Shown here: piece by piece, positions 33,607 through 43,671 of the stretch
How positions within the stretch are numbered: the stretch's first letter is position 1
How the letters are laid out: each line of letters begins with the position of its first letter
Source of the DNA: Collinsella sp. BA40
GTDB taxonomy: Bacteria > Actinomycetota > Coriobacteriia > Coriobacteriales > Coriobacteriaceae
Length of the DNA stretch: 64,000 bases
Assembly (NCBI RefSeq): GCF_008014645.1
Contig: NZ_VOWY01000010.1
Coordinates: forward strand, 122,395 to 186,394
Reading direction: 5' to 3'
The notes under the pieces: generated by a model
The model's input: only the letters and a program-made list of their open reading frames with translations
What the model was told of the DNA's origin: nothing
The model's database searches: none
Made by a program: the position numbers and the translations under genes

Positions 33607-34521
33607 CTAGGCCACCTCACCCTTCGTCTCTTCAGAATCATCGCCCGCAGCCGCGACCTCGGACAGATACGCCTCGCAGCACGCCTTCGCAACAGCGCGC
33701 ACGCGGAGGATATACGCCGCGCGCTCGGTTGCGGACAGCGCGCCGCGCGCATCCAGGATGTTGAACGCGTGGCTGCACTTCATGACGCAGTCGTATGCCG
33801 GCAGCGGAAGCTTGGCATCGAGGCAGGAATGACACTCGCGCTCGTAATCGTCGAACTTCTCACGCATGAGCTCCACGTTGGCGACCTCGAAGTTGTACGC
33901 CGAGAACTCGCGCTCGTTCTCGAGGAAGACATCGCCGTAGGTCATGGTCGTGCCATCGGGCGCAACACTCCATACCAGATCGTACACGGAATCGACGCCC
34001 TGCACGTACATGGCAAGGCGCTCGAGTCCGTAGGTAATCTCTACGGGAACGGGATCGACCTCGATACCGCCCACCTGCTGGAAGTAGGTGAACTGAGTGA
34101 CCTCCATGCCGTTGAGCCAGACCTCCCAGCCAAGGCCCCAGGCGCCGAGCGTGGGGCTCTCCCAGTCATCCTCGACGAAACGCACATCGTGCTCGGCGGG
34201 ATCGAGGCCGATGGCCTTGAGCGATTCAAGGTACAGCTCCTGGGAATTAGCGGGGCTGGGCTTGATGAGAACCTGGAACTGATAGTAGTGCTGCATGCGG
34301 TTAGGGTTCTCGCCATAGCGACCATCGGCGGGACGACGGCAGGGCTGGGCGTAGCACGTACGCCAGCTCTGCGGACCGAGGGAGCGAAGAGTGGTGGCGG
34401 TGTGGAAGGTGCCCGCACCGACCTCGGAATCGTACGGCTGCATGATCACACAGCCTTGGCTGCCCCAAAACTGCTGTAGCTTGAGGATAATGTCCTGGAA
34501 TGAAAGAGCTGAAGCGTTCAT
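33607..34521 (-). CDS. glyQ: Glycyl-tRNA synthetase alpha subunit
   Basis: Catalytic subunit of the heterotetrameric enzyme. 304 residues. [60 protein letters not shown] (here YAQPCRRP) and [27 protein letters not shown] are diagnostic. The space to lepB is only about 120 bases, mostly the lepB terminator, too small for a T-box leader. It forms an operon with glyS. Confidence 0.97.
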   Translation of the reverse strand: MNASALSFQDIILKLQQFWGSQGCVIMQPYDSEVGAGTFHTATTLRSLGPQSWRTCYAQPCRRPADGRYGENPNRMQHYYQFQVLIKPSPANSQELYLESLKAIGLDPAEHDVRFVEDDWESPTLGAWGLGWEVWLNGMEVTQFTYFQQVGGIEVDPVPVEITYGLERLAMYVQGVDSVYDLVWSVAPDGTTMTYGDVFLENEREFSAYNFEVANVELMREKFDDYERECHSCLDAKLPLPAYDCVMKCSHAFNILDARGALSATERAAYILRVRAVAKACCEAYLSEVAAAGDDSEETKGEVA

Positions 34522-34600
34522 CTACCTGCTAACTCCTCGATAGAAATACATACGGTTCTCAATACTACCGCATGGCCATTTAAGTTGATAGGTGAGGTGC

Positions 34601-34634
34601 AAAAGAAATGCGCCCCGCAACAAGCGAGGCGCAT
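34601..34634 (-). terminator. Rho-independent terminator after lepB
   Basis: On the minus strand ATGCGCCTCGC pairs with GCGGGGCGCAT (one G-U) around TTGTT, followed by TTTCTTTT. It ends the rpsP to lepB operon. Confidence 0.88.
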
Positions 34635-34643
34635 GAAAAGCCG

Positions 34644-35198
34644 CTACATCAATCCGATGCGGTCGAGCGGCAAATAACGAGCGACAACGACACCGATAAC
34701 GGAGCGCTCATCGATACAACCGAAGTACCGCGAATCTGCGGAGTTCTCGCGATTATCCCCCATCACCCAAAGCTGATCGCTCGGAACGGTGAGCGGGAAC
34801 GTCACATCGACGCCAGCGGCCTGCTGGAGCAACGGAAAAGTGCTCCCTTCGACATAGGGTTCGTCGAGCCGCTGGCAATCCACGTAGACGAAGCCGTCGC
34901 GCACGTCGACCGTCTGGCCCGCGGTAGCGATGACGCGCTTGACGAGGATGTCATGGCTGGAAGAGCCGTCAGGGTTCTCGAAGACGATGATGTCGCCCGC
35001 ATTGACGTCCCGACCCAGATTGACGGTAACCTTCTGCGCGAGCAGATGGTCGCCAACCTCGATAGTATGCTCCATCGAACTGGTGGGGACGACGAACGGG
35101 CTGATGACGAACGTTCGGATGAACAGTGAAGCGACGATAGCGATCGCGAGAACCGCGATCCATTCGAGTACGCTTTTAAGAACAGAGTTACGAGACAA
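34644..35198 (-). CDS. lepB: Signal peptidase I
   Basis: Membrane-bound serine/lysine protease that removes secretory signal peptides. One N-terminal membrane anchor (WIAVLAIAIVASLFIRTFV). The catalytic serine is in PTSSMEHT (S41 from this start) and the lysine in ILVKRVIA (K87). GDNRENSADSR forms the box E region. GTG 35207 overlaps the trmD stop as GTGA but sits directly on the ribosome site; TTG 35198 has GGAG 8 bases upstream and is preferred. About 184 residues. Confidence 0.94.
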   Translation of the reverse strand: MSRNSVLKSVLEWIAVLAIAIVASLFIRTFVISPFVVPTSSMEHTIEVGDHLLAQKVTVNLGRDVNAGDIIVFENPDGSSSHDILVKRVIATAGQTVDVRDGFVYVDCQRLDEPYVEGSTFPLLQQAAGVDVTFPLTVPSDQLWVMGDNRENSADSRYFGCIDERSVIGVVVARYLPLDRIGLM

Positions 35199-35203
35199 CG
35201 CAA

Positions 35204-35971
35204 TCACTCCGAATCATCGGTAGCGCGCAATGCGCGCAGAACCTCGTTGGCGTAGGCGCGCTCAACTTCGGTGAGGCGAGCCTGGTCGAGCAGATCGGGA
35301 CGCCAGCGGCACGTGCGCTCGATGGCGTTCCTCCTCCGCCACGCGTCGACCTTCGCATGGTCGCCCGAAAGAAGGATGCTGGGAACCTCGCTGCCGTTGA
35401 ACGATGCCGGACGCGTGTATTGCGCATATTCGAGCAGCCCGCCGGCGTCGCCGGTGGCAAACGACTCGTCTTTATTGCTCATCTCGTCACCAAGGACACC
35501 GGGTATGAGGCGAACGACGGCGTCCGTAACGACCATAGCAGCAAGCTCGCCACCGGTGAGCACGTAGTCGCCGATGGATAGGCGCTCGTCCGCAAGTTCG
35601 TACGCGCGCTCATCCATGCCCTCGTAACGGCCGCAGACGAACAGGAGGCGATCGTAGGACGCCAGACGCTCAGCCACATGCTGGGTGAACGGCACGCCAC
35701 ACGGTGTAAAGAACACGACATGGGGCCTGGGTAAAACGGGGTCGCTCGCAAGATTCGTGATGGCCTCGTGCAGCGGCCCCACCTTCATAAGCATGCCCGC
35801 CCCGCCGCCATAGGGCTCGTCATCGACGGTGCGATGTCGATCATGAGTCCAGTCACGCAAATTATGAGCCTGAAACTCGAAGAGACCGGCCGCTCGGGCA
35901 CGACCCAGGATGGACGTGGACATCACCGGTTCAAACATCTCCGGAAAGACGGATAACGACTCGATGAGCAT
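35204..35971 (-). CDS. trmD: tRNA (guanine-N1-)-methyltransferase
   Basis: Methylates G37 of tRNAs with SAM; SPOUT fold with a trefoil knot. 255 residues with LIESLSVFPEMFEP, HRTVDDEPYGGGAGMLMK, GRYEGMDERAYE and GDYVLTGGELAAMVV. Part of the classical rpsP-khpA-rimM-trmD cluster; here lepB follows in place of rplS, which is about 4.6 kb away as a single gene. Confidence 0.97.
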   Translation of the reverse strand: MLIESLSVFPEMFEPVMSTSILGRARAAGLFEFQAHNLRDWTHDRHRTVDDEPYGGGAGMLMKVGPLHEAITNLASDPVLPRPHVVFFTPCGVPFTQHVAERLASYDRLLFVCGRYEGMDERAYELADERLSIGDYVLTGGELAAMVVTDAVVRLIPGVLGDEMSNKDESFATGDAGGLLEYAQYTRPASFNGSEVPSILLSGDHAKVDAWRRRNAIERTCRWRPDLLDQARLTEVERAYANEVLRALRATDDSE

Positions 35972-35986
35972 CTGCGTCCTCTCGAA

Positions 35987-36502
35987 CTAGGAATTGATAA
36001 GGCCATCCATCACTTTGACGCGGATGGGACCGGCTTCGGGGATATCGAGGACCACATCCTCGACGACGGGGACAAGGACCTCGCCATAGGCGCCGCCCGC
36101 AATAACCCAAACGTCGTTGGCAGGCGTCTCCATAATCTCGACGATGGTGCCGAGTCCACCAAAACGCTCGTCGATGACCGAACGATCAAGCAGGTCATCG
36201 TATGTCACATCAAACGAATCGAGCTGAAGGTCGTCGCTATCCGCCAGCACGTAGCATCCCGTAAGCGATTCGGCTTCCCCGATGCTGTGCGCACAGGAGA
36301 AGCGAACGATATAGCGATCGCCGCCATCGACAACGCTTTCGACCCGCACGAAACGATCGCGATCCAGCGCGGGCGGCGTGAGCGCGACGCGCATACCGGG
36401 TTCAACGAGAAAAGGAAGGCCACGTAGCTCAGCTACGATGACCTCCCCTTTAGACCCGTGCGCCTTGAGCACACGGGCGATATTCTTATAGTGGGAAGAC
36501 AC
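35987..36502 (-). CDS. rimM: 16S rRNA processing protein RimM
   Basis: Assists assembly of the 30S head around S19. The N-terminal beta-barrel starts YKNIARVLKAHGSKGEVIV; a C-terminal PRC barrel holds LGTIVEIMETPANDVWVI and VLVPVVEDVVLDI. The open frame runs to 36616 through the khpA gene and cannot be the real start. GTG 36502, 4 bases after the khpA stop, gives 171 residues, the usual length. Confidence 0.94.
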   Translation of the reverse strand: MSSHYKNIARVLKAHGSKGEVIVAELRGLPFLVEPGMRVALTPPALDRDRFVRVESVVDGGDRYIVRFSCAHSIGEAESLTGCYVLADSDDLQLDSFDVTYDDLLDRSVIDERFGGLGTIVEIMETPANDVWVIAGGAYGEVLVPVVEDVVLDIPEAGPIRVKVMDGLINS

Positions 36503-36506
36503 GGAC

Positions 36507-36806
36507 CTACCCCAAAACCTCGACCTCGACGGACGTGCCCAGACGGGCAGCGAGGGCACGCGAAAGCGTGCGAACCGCCTTGATGGTGCGTCCATGACGC
36601 CCGATGACCTTGGCAACGTCGTCTTCGGCGACAGTCACCTCGATGGTGGAGGAGTCGACGCCATCGATGACCTCGAGGCTGACGGCATCCACGTCATCAA
36701 CGATGCTCACGACGAGGTACTCCACCAGATCGGCAACGCGATCGGAGACGAGCACCTCGTCGCTTCCCTGCTGGGATGCAAGCTCGTTGTTGGAATCGAC
36801 AGACAC
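36507..36806 (-). CDS. khpA: KH-domain RNA-binding protein KhpA
   Basis: 99-residue single-KH-domain protein of the YlqC/KhpA family with the GXXG loop as GRHG in VIGRHGRTIKAVRTL. KhpA works with KhpB in RNA binding affecting cell elongation and division in other Gram-positives. The usual family length is about 75-80; the extra 20 N-terminal residues are acidic and likely disordered. The GTG start 36806 has GAGGAG 9 bases upstream. Sits between rpsP and rimM as usual. Confidence 0.92.
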   Translation of the reverse strand: MSVDSNNELASQQGSDEVLVSDRVADLVEYLVVSIVDDVDAVSLEVIDGVDSSTIEVTVAEDDVAKVIGRHGRTIKAVRTLSRALAARLGTSVEVEVLG

Positions 36807-36812
36807 CGTAGA

Positions 36813-37148
36813 TTACTCCTCGGCGGCAGCGGCTGCGGCCTCCTCAGCGGCCTTAGCCTCCTTGGCGAGCTGCTTCTTGGACTTCTTGGGCTCGGCAGCG
36901 GCCTTCTCGCCCTCGTTGGCGGCACGAACCAGCGCGGCAACGGCGTCGGTAAGCTGAGCGCCCTTGGCCTGCCAGTCAGCGATCTTCTCAAGGTCGAGGC
37001 TGATGGTCTTCGGGGTGGTCAGCGGATTGTAGCGGCCAACCTCCTCGATGAGACGACCGTCGCGGGGCGAACGGGCGTCGGCGACGACAACACGGTAATA
37101 CGGACGCTTCTTAGAGCCGTGACGAGCAAGGCGAATCTTGACTGCCAA
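36813..37148 (-). CDS. rpsP: 30S ribosomal protein S16
   Basis: First gene of the rpsP-khpA-rimM-trmD-lepB operon. [22 protein letters not shown] is diagnostic; the C-terminal 30 residues are an Ala/Lys/Glu tail common in Actinomycetota. The only ATG (37184) adds 12 unrelated residues. TTG 37148 has GGAGGAG exactly 6 bases upstream and gives M-A-V-K-I-R, so a TTG start is called (111 residues). Confidence 0.96.
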   Translation of the reverse strand: MAVKIRLARHGSKKRPYYRVVVADARSPRDGRLIEEVGRYNPLTTPKTISLDLEKIADWQAKGAQLTDAVAALVRAANEGEKAAAEPKKSKKQLAKEAKAAEEAAAAAAEE

Positions 37149-37324
37149 TGCAAACTCCTCCAACCAAGCAGCAATCAGCTGCAACGATAAACAAACGATT
37201 GAACATTTTACGCCAACGACGGGAGCAGGTGAAGCCCCAGGTGGAACTTCTTCGGAATTGACGTTAGCGTTTTCATATCTTACCCATCATTTCGCAAAAT
37301 GCAAAGAGCTGAGTTGACGTGCGC

Positions 37325-37330
37325 TATACT
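37325..37330 (+). promoter_or_regulatory. -10 element of dinB, probably leaderless transcript
   Basis: TATACT lies 6 bases before the dinB ATG, with no good -35 at normal spacing and no ribosome site. The transcript would begin at or next to the ATG. No GAAC-N4-GTTC LexA operator is apparent. Confidence 0.45.
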
Positions 37331-37336
37331 ATCTCC

Positions 37337-38638
37337 ATGGATAACGAACACACATACGATAAGGCGAACGCCGCATGTGGCGAGACCGGACCCTACGCTC
37401 CCTCCCTATTCGGAAGCTGGACGGGTCCGGCGATCGGCCTGCTCGACCTCGACGCGTTTTTCGCGAGCGTCGAGCAACTCGATCACCCTGACTGGCGCGG
37501 CAAGCCCGTCATCGTCGGAGGCAGCCCCGATCGACGCGGAGTCGTATCGACGGCTTCGTACGAGGCGCGCACATTCGGAGTTCACTCGGCCATGCCCTCT
37601 GCGCAGGCGAAGCGCCTCTGCCCGCATGCAATCTGGACCGATGGGAACTTCTCCCGCTACCGCGAGTTGAGCGCGCGCGTTATGGCTATTCTTGCCGACG
37701 AAACGCCATACGTGGATCAGGTATCGATCGACGAGGCGTTTTTCGATATCTCTCCCGGTCGATTTAACTCCGAAAGCCCCCTGGCCGTTGTCCGAAGGAT
37801 CTCGGAGCGCGTAAACGCACTCGGCATCACGTGCTCGATAGGACTTGGATGCAACAAAACAGTTGCGAAGATAGCAAGCGAACGAGATAAACCGCGCGGC
37901 CTCACCGCGATCCTCCCCGGCACCGAAGAAGCCTTTCTCGCGCCGCTGCCCGTCCGCACGATGAGCGGCATTGGGGCGCGGGCGGAGCAGGCCCTGGCAC
38001 AGCGCGGCATCCATACCCTCGGACAGCTCGCCGGGGCCCCGGACGACATCCTCGCTCCGGTATTCGGTGCCAACACGACATCCGTACGCCAGCGCGCGCA
38101 GGGTCGTGAGCGCAGCCGCGTGCACGCTATCGACGAAGCGAGCCCCATGAAATCGCTGAGCAACGAGCGCACGTTCGCCCACGACCTCACAGAGCAAGCC
38201 GATATCGAGGCTGCCATAGACGTGCTGGGGGAATCGGTCGGTCGACGCCTGCGCAAGTGCTGCCTCACCGGTAGGACAGTCACCCTTAAGTTGAAATATG
38301 GCTATGGATCGGGCAGGACCGCCCAGCGAACGCTTGAGGCGCCAACCGATGACGAGCATATTTTCTGCAGGGCGGCGCGGGAGCTGCTCCATACGATCTG
38401 GAGTCCAGGGGTTGCCGTCAGGCTTGTTGGCGTGTGCATGAGCGGCTTTGACCACGAGTCGGGAGTCCAGACGAATCTATTCTGCGAGCTCGACGAGCGC
38501 GGGGCCGCATCGAGCGAGAAGCGGGCGCTGTCGGTTGCCGTCGACGGCGTGATCGAGCGCTTCGGATCGAGCGCGGTCGGATATGGTCGATCGATGCGAT
38601 TCGACCACGACGTCGTTCGACGCGATAAATACTCATGA
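37337..38638 (+). CDS. dinB: DNA polymerase IV (Y family)
   Basis: Error-prone translesion polymerase. 433 residues. Catalytic carboxylates are D37/D39 in LLDLDAFF and D132/E133 in SIDEAFFD. YEARTFGVHSAMPSAQAKRLCP forms the palm/fingers region, and HhH motifs (GIGARAEQALAQRGI) and a little-finger domain follow. It lacks an obvious C-terminal beta-clamp motif of the usual QLxLF type, though VQTNLFCE may serve. The start at ATG 37337 matches a close -10 element; a GTG at 37319 is an alternative. Confidence 0.95.
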   Translation: MDNEHTYDKANAACGETGPYAPSLFGSWTGPAIGLLDLDAFFASVEQLDHPDWRGKPVIVGGSPDRRGVVSTASYEARTFGVHSAMPSAQAKRLCPHAIWTDGNFSRYRELSARVMAILADETPYVDQVSIDEAFFDISPGRFNSESPLAVVRRISERVNALGITCSIGLGCNKTVAKIASERDKPRGLTAILPGTEEAFLAPLPVRTMSGIGARAEQALAQRGIHTLGQLAGAPDDILAPVFGANTTSVRQRAQGRERSRVHAIDEASPMKSLSNERTFAHDLTEQADIEAAIDVLGESVGRRLRKCCLTGRTVTLKLKYGYGSGRTAQRTLEAPTDDEHIFCRAARELLHTIWSPGVAVRLVGVCMSGFDHESGVQTNLFCELDERGAASSEKRALSVAVDGVIERFGSSAVGYGRSMRFDHDVVRRDKYS

Positions 38639-38664
38639 CGAAGGGGCCGCGCGGGCCCCTTCGT
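38638..38664. terminator. Hairpin terminator between dinB and rsfS
   Basis: ACGAAGGGGCC and its complement form an 11-pair stem around GCGCG right at the dinB stop. The T-run is poor; it probably serves both converging genes. Confidence 0.65.
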
Positions 38665-38700
38665 TCAATACGATGCACATGAATGGCGACGACGCGACCG

Positions 38701-39156
38701 CTAGTCGAGTTCGAGCTCCAAACGAGGGGCGTCGCCCCACAGCTTCTCGAGACGATAGTAATCGCGCTGCTCGGGCGTGAAAACATGGACGAGAACCGAG
38801 CCGTAATCCATGAGGATCCACGTGCGCTCCTCGCGACCCTCGATGGCAAAGGGGTGCTCGCCGCACGTCTTGAAGACCTGTTCCTCGACCTCATCGATAA
38901 CAGCATCGACCATACGGTTGTTGGTACCGGTGGCGATGACGAAGAAATCGCAGACATCGGAAAGCTCCGTGAGGTCCAAAACCTCGATATCCTGCGCGCT
39001 CTTATCGCTTGCAGCCTGGGCGGCCACGGTGGCAACGGTTCGCGCATCGACACCGCGCGCGGAAAGGGATGCAGCGGAGCGTTCTACCGACGCGCCGAAC
39101 TCCTCGTTGCGGACCTCGTCCTCGACGGAGGTCGTCTCTTGAATCTGATCAGTCAT
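38701..39156 (-). CDS. rsfS: Ribosomal silencing factor RsfS
   Basis: Binds L14 and blocks subunit joining in starvation. The core is DIEVLDLTELSDVCDFFVIATGTNNRMVDA, then TWILMDYGSVLVHVFTPEQRDYYRLEKLW. An extra 45-residue N-terminal segment is acidic and polar. Start ATG 39156 has AAAGG 5 bases upstream; the open frame goes to 39270 inside yqeK. 151 residues. Last gene of the rplU-to-rsfS operon. Confidence 0.95.
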   Translation of the reverse strand: MTDQIQETTSVEDEVRNEEFGASVERSAASLSARGVDARTVATVAAQAASDKSAQDIEVLDLTELSDVCDFFVIATGTNNRMVDAVIDEVEEQVFKTCGEHPFAIEGREERTWILMDYGSVLVHVFTPEQRDYYRLEKLWGDAPRLELELD

Positions 39157-39158
39157 GC

Positions 39159-39767
39159 TTACCTTTCTGAAAGGGTACGCCGAATAGCATACGTGTTGTA
39201 GATGTCCACCGCCGTGGGATAGAGGTATCTGCCCGTAGAAACCACATAGGTGATTCCATGCGAGAAACATGAGAAGAATAGCTCATCGAGGGTGACCTCA
39301 CCGACCTGAGCGCGCAACTCGTCGGCATATGCCCCCACGCGACCCGGTTCGATGGCATCCGCGATGAAGACAACCATATCGAGCGGCATCATATCGATGG
39401 CCCCGACGGTGTGTCGATCAACAGCCTGGAATACCGCTGCGGGGAGCTCGGGAAACAGCGCGGGCAGCTCGCGCGCAGCCAGCGGTCCGTGCAGCAAGCC
39501 GACAACGCGGTCCGCGGGTCCATCGAGCGATACTCCAAGCTCAGCAGCGCGCGCAAGCGTCTCATCCGGCGTGAGAACCTTGTCCCAATCGTGTAGCAAG
39601 CCCGCGGCGCACGCTTCGAACTCGTCTACACCGTAGATGCGTGCGAGCTCGGCAGCCGTTTGGGAAACACCCAAGACATGGCGAAGGCGCTTGGGCGCGC
39701 CCGACATGTGGTCGCGCAGGCGCGTTTCGATCGCATGGAGCATGGCGCGTCGAGATGTGTCGATCAT
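39159..39767 (-). CDS. yqeK: HD-domain protein YqeK (Ap4A hydrolase type)
   Basis: HD-domain phosphohydrolase; characterised relatives cleave diadenosine tetraphosphate symmetrically. Metal ligands: RHVLGV, LLHDWDK (the HD pair), LLHGP and DRHTVG, with FIADAIEP at the usual place. 202 residues from ATG 39767, which has GGGAG 5 bases upstream; an overlapping GTG at 39773 is less likely. Lies between nadD and rsfS as in Bacillus. Confidence 0.92.
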   Translation of the reverse strand: MIDTSRRAMLHAIETRLRDHMSGAPKRLRHVLGVSQTAAELARIYGVDEFEACAAGLLHDWDKVLTPDETLARAAELGVSLDGPADRVVGLLHGPLAARELPALFPELPAAVFQAVDRHTVGAIDMMPLDMVVFIADAIEPGRVGAYADELRAQVGEVTLDELFFSCFSHGITYVVSTGRYLYPTAVDIYNTYAIRRTLSER

Positions 39768-39769
39768 AA

Positions 39770-40459
39770 TCACTCCCCCGGTTCGGCCTGGGACCGCGAA
39801 ACGGGATCGCGATACAGGCCGTTTTTTCGAATGTAGCCGATAACGGACTCCGAAGTAAGATAGCGAACGCTTTTACCGTGCGCTACGCGATCGCGGATAT
39901 TCGTCGAGCTGATAGCAAGGGCAGGAATCTCGATATAGCGCACATCGAAGGCGATACCGGATTCCTCGACCCGTTGGCAGGACTGGTTGATATCGTATCC
40001 CGGTCGCGTGGCAGCGATAAGCGTGGCAAGGGTTGCAATGTGCTTGGCGTCGTGCCATGAAACGATATCGTGAATCGCATCGGCGCCCGTGACGAAATAG
40101 AGATGGACGTTGTCGGGATAATGTGCACGCAGCGCGCGAAGCGTGTCGACCGTATAGGTGGTCCCCGCACGATCGATCTCGAAGCGGCTTGCGATGAAAT
40201 CCGCATTCGCGGCCGTGGCGAGCACCGTCATCGCATAGCGATCCTCGGCGCTCGTCACGAACGAATCATCTTTGAAGGCAGGAGAGCCCGCGGGCATGAA
40301 GAGCACCAGATCGAGATCGAGCGCCTCGCGCGCCTGCTCGGCGGTGACGAGATGGCCGTAGTGGATGGGATCGAACGTCCCACCCATGATGCCGAGGCGG
40401 TATTCCCGGTTGGGATCGCGCCCGAGCTCGGGGAGGCGCTGCGGTGCCCGCGCGCCCAT
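39770..40459 (-). CDS. nadD: Nicotinate-nucleotide adenylyltransferase
   Basis: Adenylates NaMN to deamido-NAD in NAD synthesis. GGTFDPIHYGHL is the nucleotidyl-transferase motif; ISSTNIRDRVAHGKSVRYL is the C-terminal ISSTxIR motif. 229 residues, with about 20 extra N-terminal residues. The ATG follows the obgE stop without a gap. Confidence 0.96.
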   Translation of the reverse strand: MGARAPQRLPELGRDPNREYRLGIMGGTFDPIHYGHLVTAEQAREALDLDLVLFMPAGSPAFKDDSFVTSAEDRYAMTVLATAANADFIASRFEIDRAGTTYTVDTLRALRAHYPDNVHLYFVTGADAIHDIVSWHDAKHIATLATLIAATRPGYDINQSCQRVEESGIAFDVRYIEIPALAISSTNIRDRVAHGKSVRYLTSESVIGYIRKNGLYRDPVSRSQAEPGE

Positions 40460-41940
<1,481 letters not shown>

Positions 41941-41964
41941 TATTTGCCTATGCTGTGAAGGGAC

Positions 41965-42222
41965 TTAGGCTTCGACGACGGGAAGAACGCTCACGCGATG
42001 CTTGACGCCGCGGGTAAACTTGACCTTACCCTCGGTAAGTGCGAACAGCGTGTCATCCTTGCCACGACCGACGTTCTCGCCGGGGTGGATATGGGTGCCG
42101 CACTGACGGACGAGAATCTCGCCGGTCTTCACGAACTGACCGTCGAAACGCTTGGTGCCGAGACGCTGACCGCGGGAGTCGCGGCCGTTACGGGAGGAAC
42201 CAAGACCTTTTTTGTGTGCCAT
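41965..42222 (-). CDS. rpmA: 50S ribosomal protein L27
   Basis: 85 residues starting [16 protein letters not shown], the form without a cleaved N-terminal extension, and containing [20 protein letters not shown] and [17 protein letters not shown]. Next to rplU as is universal. Confidence 0.98.
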   Translation of the reverse strand: MAHKKGLGSSRNGRDSRGQRLGTKRFDGQFVKTGEILVRQCGTHIHPGENVGRGKDDTLFALTEGKVKFTRGVKHRVSVLPVVEA

Positions 42223-42257
42223 GTCTGATACCTACTCTCTACAGTTCTTAAGGGAAA

Positions 42258-42623
42258 CTACTCCGCTGCGGGAGCAGCGGCGTCCTCGGCAACAGCAGCC
42301 TTCTTGGCACGCGACGTGGCCTGGACCTTGGTGATCTTCAGCTTGGTAAGCTGCTGACGATGACCCTGAAGCTTGTGATAGCGCTTGCGCTTCTTGAACT
42401 TGTAAACAAGCTGCTTCTCACCCTTGAACTGGTCGACGATCTCAGCAGTGACCTTAGCCTTTGCGAGCTTGGCAGGATCCGTGACGATCTTCTTGCCGTC
42501 GTTCAGGAAGAGAACGGGAAGCTCGACCTTGGTGCCGGCCTCGCCCTCGATCTTCTCGACCGTAAGAACATCGTCGGTGGCGACCTTATACTGCTTGCCG
42601 CCCGTTGTTACGATTGCGTACAT
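42258..42623 (-). CDS. rplU: 50S ribosomal protein L21
   Basis: 121 residues from ATG 42623 (GAAGGG 9 bases upstream; open frame to 42644). MYAIVTTGGKQYKV, then FKKRKRYHKLQGHRQQLTKLKI are diagnostic. A 20-residue Ala-rich tail extends beyond the core. First gene of its operon with its own promoter. Confidence 0.97.
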   Translation of the reverse strand: MYAIVTTGGKQYKVATDDVLTVEKIEGEAGTKVELPVLFLNDGKKIVTDPAKLAKAKVTAEIVDQFKGEKQLVYKFKKRKRYHKLQGHRQQLTKLKITKVQATSRAKKAAVAEDAAAPAAE

Positions 42624-42665
42624 TGTTTCTTGCCCTTCATGCATCAGTTAGTGCAACAGCCGAAT

Positions 42666-42694
42666 ATAGTAGCAGGGGATGCATGCACCGTCAA
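42666..42694 (-). promoter_or_regulatory. Promoter of rplU operon
   Basis: On the minus strand -35 TTGACG (42689-42694), a 17-base spacer and -10 TACTAT (42666-42671). This is the strongest match to the consensus in the window. The rest of the 270-base gap up to the DUF2344 gene shows no further gene. Confidence 0.88.
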
Positions 42695-42894
42695 CAAGCA
42701 ACGAGAACATTTCCCCAGCGTATTCACAAGTTGCCCTTGTTTCACTGGAACGACGCTGCACCTGCATACGAAACATGCGATCTGGACGACGCGGCGCCGT
42801 TGAACAATCATAGACGATAATGGGAATCGTGCAAGATTGCTTCATAAAATGTGCAGCTCAGTGCCAACCATGCCGTCCTCGCGGGGGCACCCGG

Positions 42895-43671
42895 TTAGCT
42901 CCGGGCGCACAGGGGGTCGATCAGCTCGCCGTCCTCCCCTTCCACCAGCTGCGCGCGCCGCTCGACGCGGTAGCGCGCGATACGATCGAATCGCTGGATT
43001 CCCGTGGACTGGATGGGGTCGTCATCGGACGCCACCGCACGCCGGGCGAGAACGCGGTCGATCGCGGCAACCAGGATCTCCGGACGAAGCGCACCCTCGT
43101 TATCGCAGCGTGTATCCAGCTCGAGCACGATGCATCCTTCGCCATCCGCCACACGATGCGACACGAGCATGCGGTCGACATCGAGCACCTTGTTCTTCTT
43201 ACCGCGAGCATATGGGATGCGTCCCAAGCCGATGACCTCGGATAGCGCATCCGAAACATCGGGGCACCCTGCGCTCGCATCGGTAAACGATAGCTCGATA
43301 CGGTAGAGGACCCGCGTGATCTGAGCGGTCAGCGCAGGGGTGCGAACATCGACGTAGCCGCAACGCGTAGCCATGAGGTCCTCCGGTGAGGCAGCTTGGA
43401 GGCGCTGCAGAGCCTCAGCCGGAGGCACCAGGCTCGTTAGGAACACGTCGTACCACTCGCTGCGGGAGCTCGTTCCCACCGGGAGCGCCGACGAGAACCC
43501 GGCGCGCATATGGGGCGAGAAGCCCTGGGTGACGGCATACGGCAAAGACGCGCGGCGAATGATGCGCTCGATGGTATGCAGCACCTCGAGATGGCCCAGA
43601 TACGCCAGGCGACCGGCCTTGACGTACTCGACGCGCAGCCGGAACAGGGGCTGAATGTTTTGCTCGCTCAC
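42895..43671 (-). CDS. TIGR03936 / DUF2344 family protein
   Basis: 258 residues. FRLRVEYVKAGRLAYLGHLEVLHTIERIIRRASLP and GFSPHMRAGFSSALPVGTSSRSEW identify the DUF2344 family. It is nearly always linked or fused to a radical-SAM protein of TIGR03960 type and next to rplU. The role is unknown; a link to tRNA or ribosome modification is often assumed. The GTG start 43671 overlaps the upstream radical SAM stop as GTGA. Confidence 0.9.
   Translation of the reverse strand: MSEQNIQPLFRLRVEYVKAGRLAYLGHLEVLHTIERIIRRASLPYAVTQGFSPHMRAGFSSALPVGTSSRSEWYDVFLTSLVPPAEALQRLQAASPEDLMATRCGYVDVRTPALTAQITRVLYRIELSFTDASAGCPDVSDALSEVIGLGRIPYARGKKNKVLDVDRMLVSHRVADGEGCIVLELDTRCDNEGALRPEILVAAIDRVLARRAVASDDDPIQSTGIQRFDRIARYRVERRAQLVEGEDGELIDPLCARS

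Noticed and set aside
34522..34643. T-box riboswitch before glyQ
   Set aside because: Only about 120 bases are available, most of them the lepB terminator; no T-box consensus or specifier loop.
37149..37336. LexA-regulated dinB promoter
   Set aside because: No GAAC-N4-GTTC type palindrome between rpsP and dinB.
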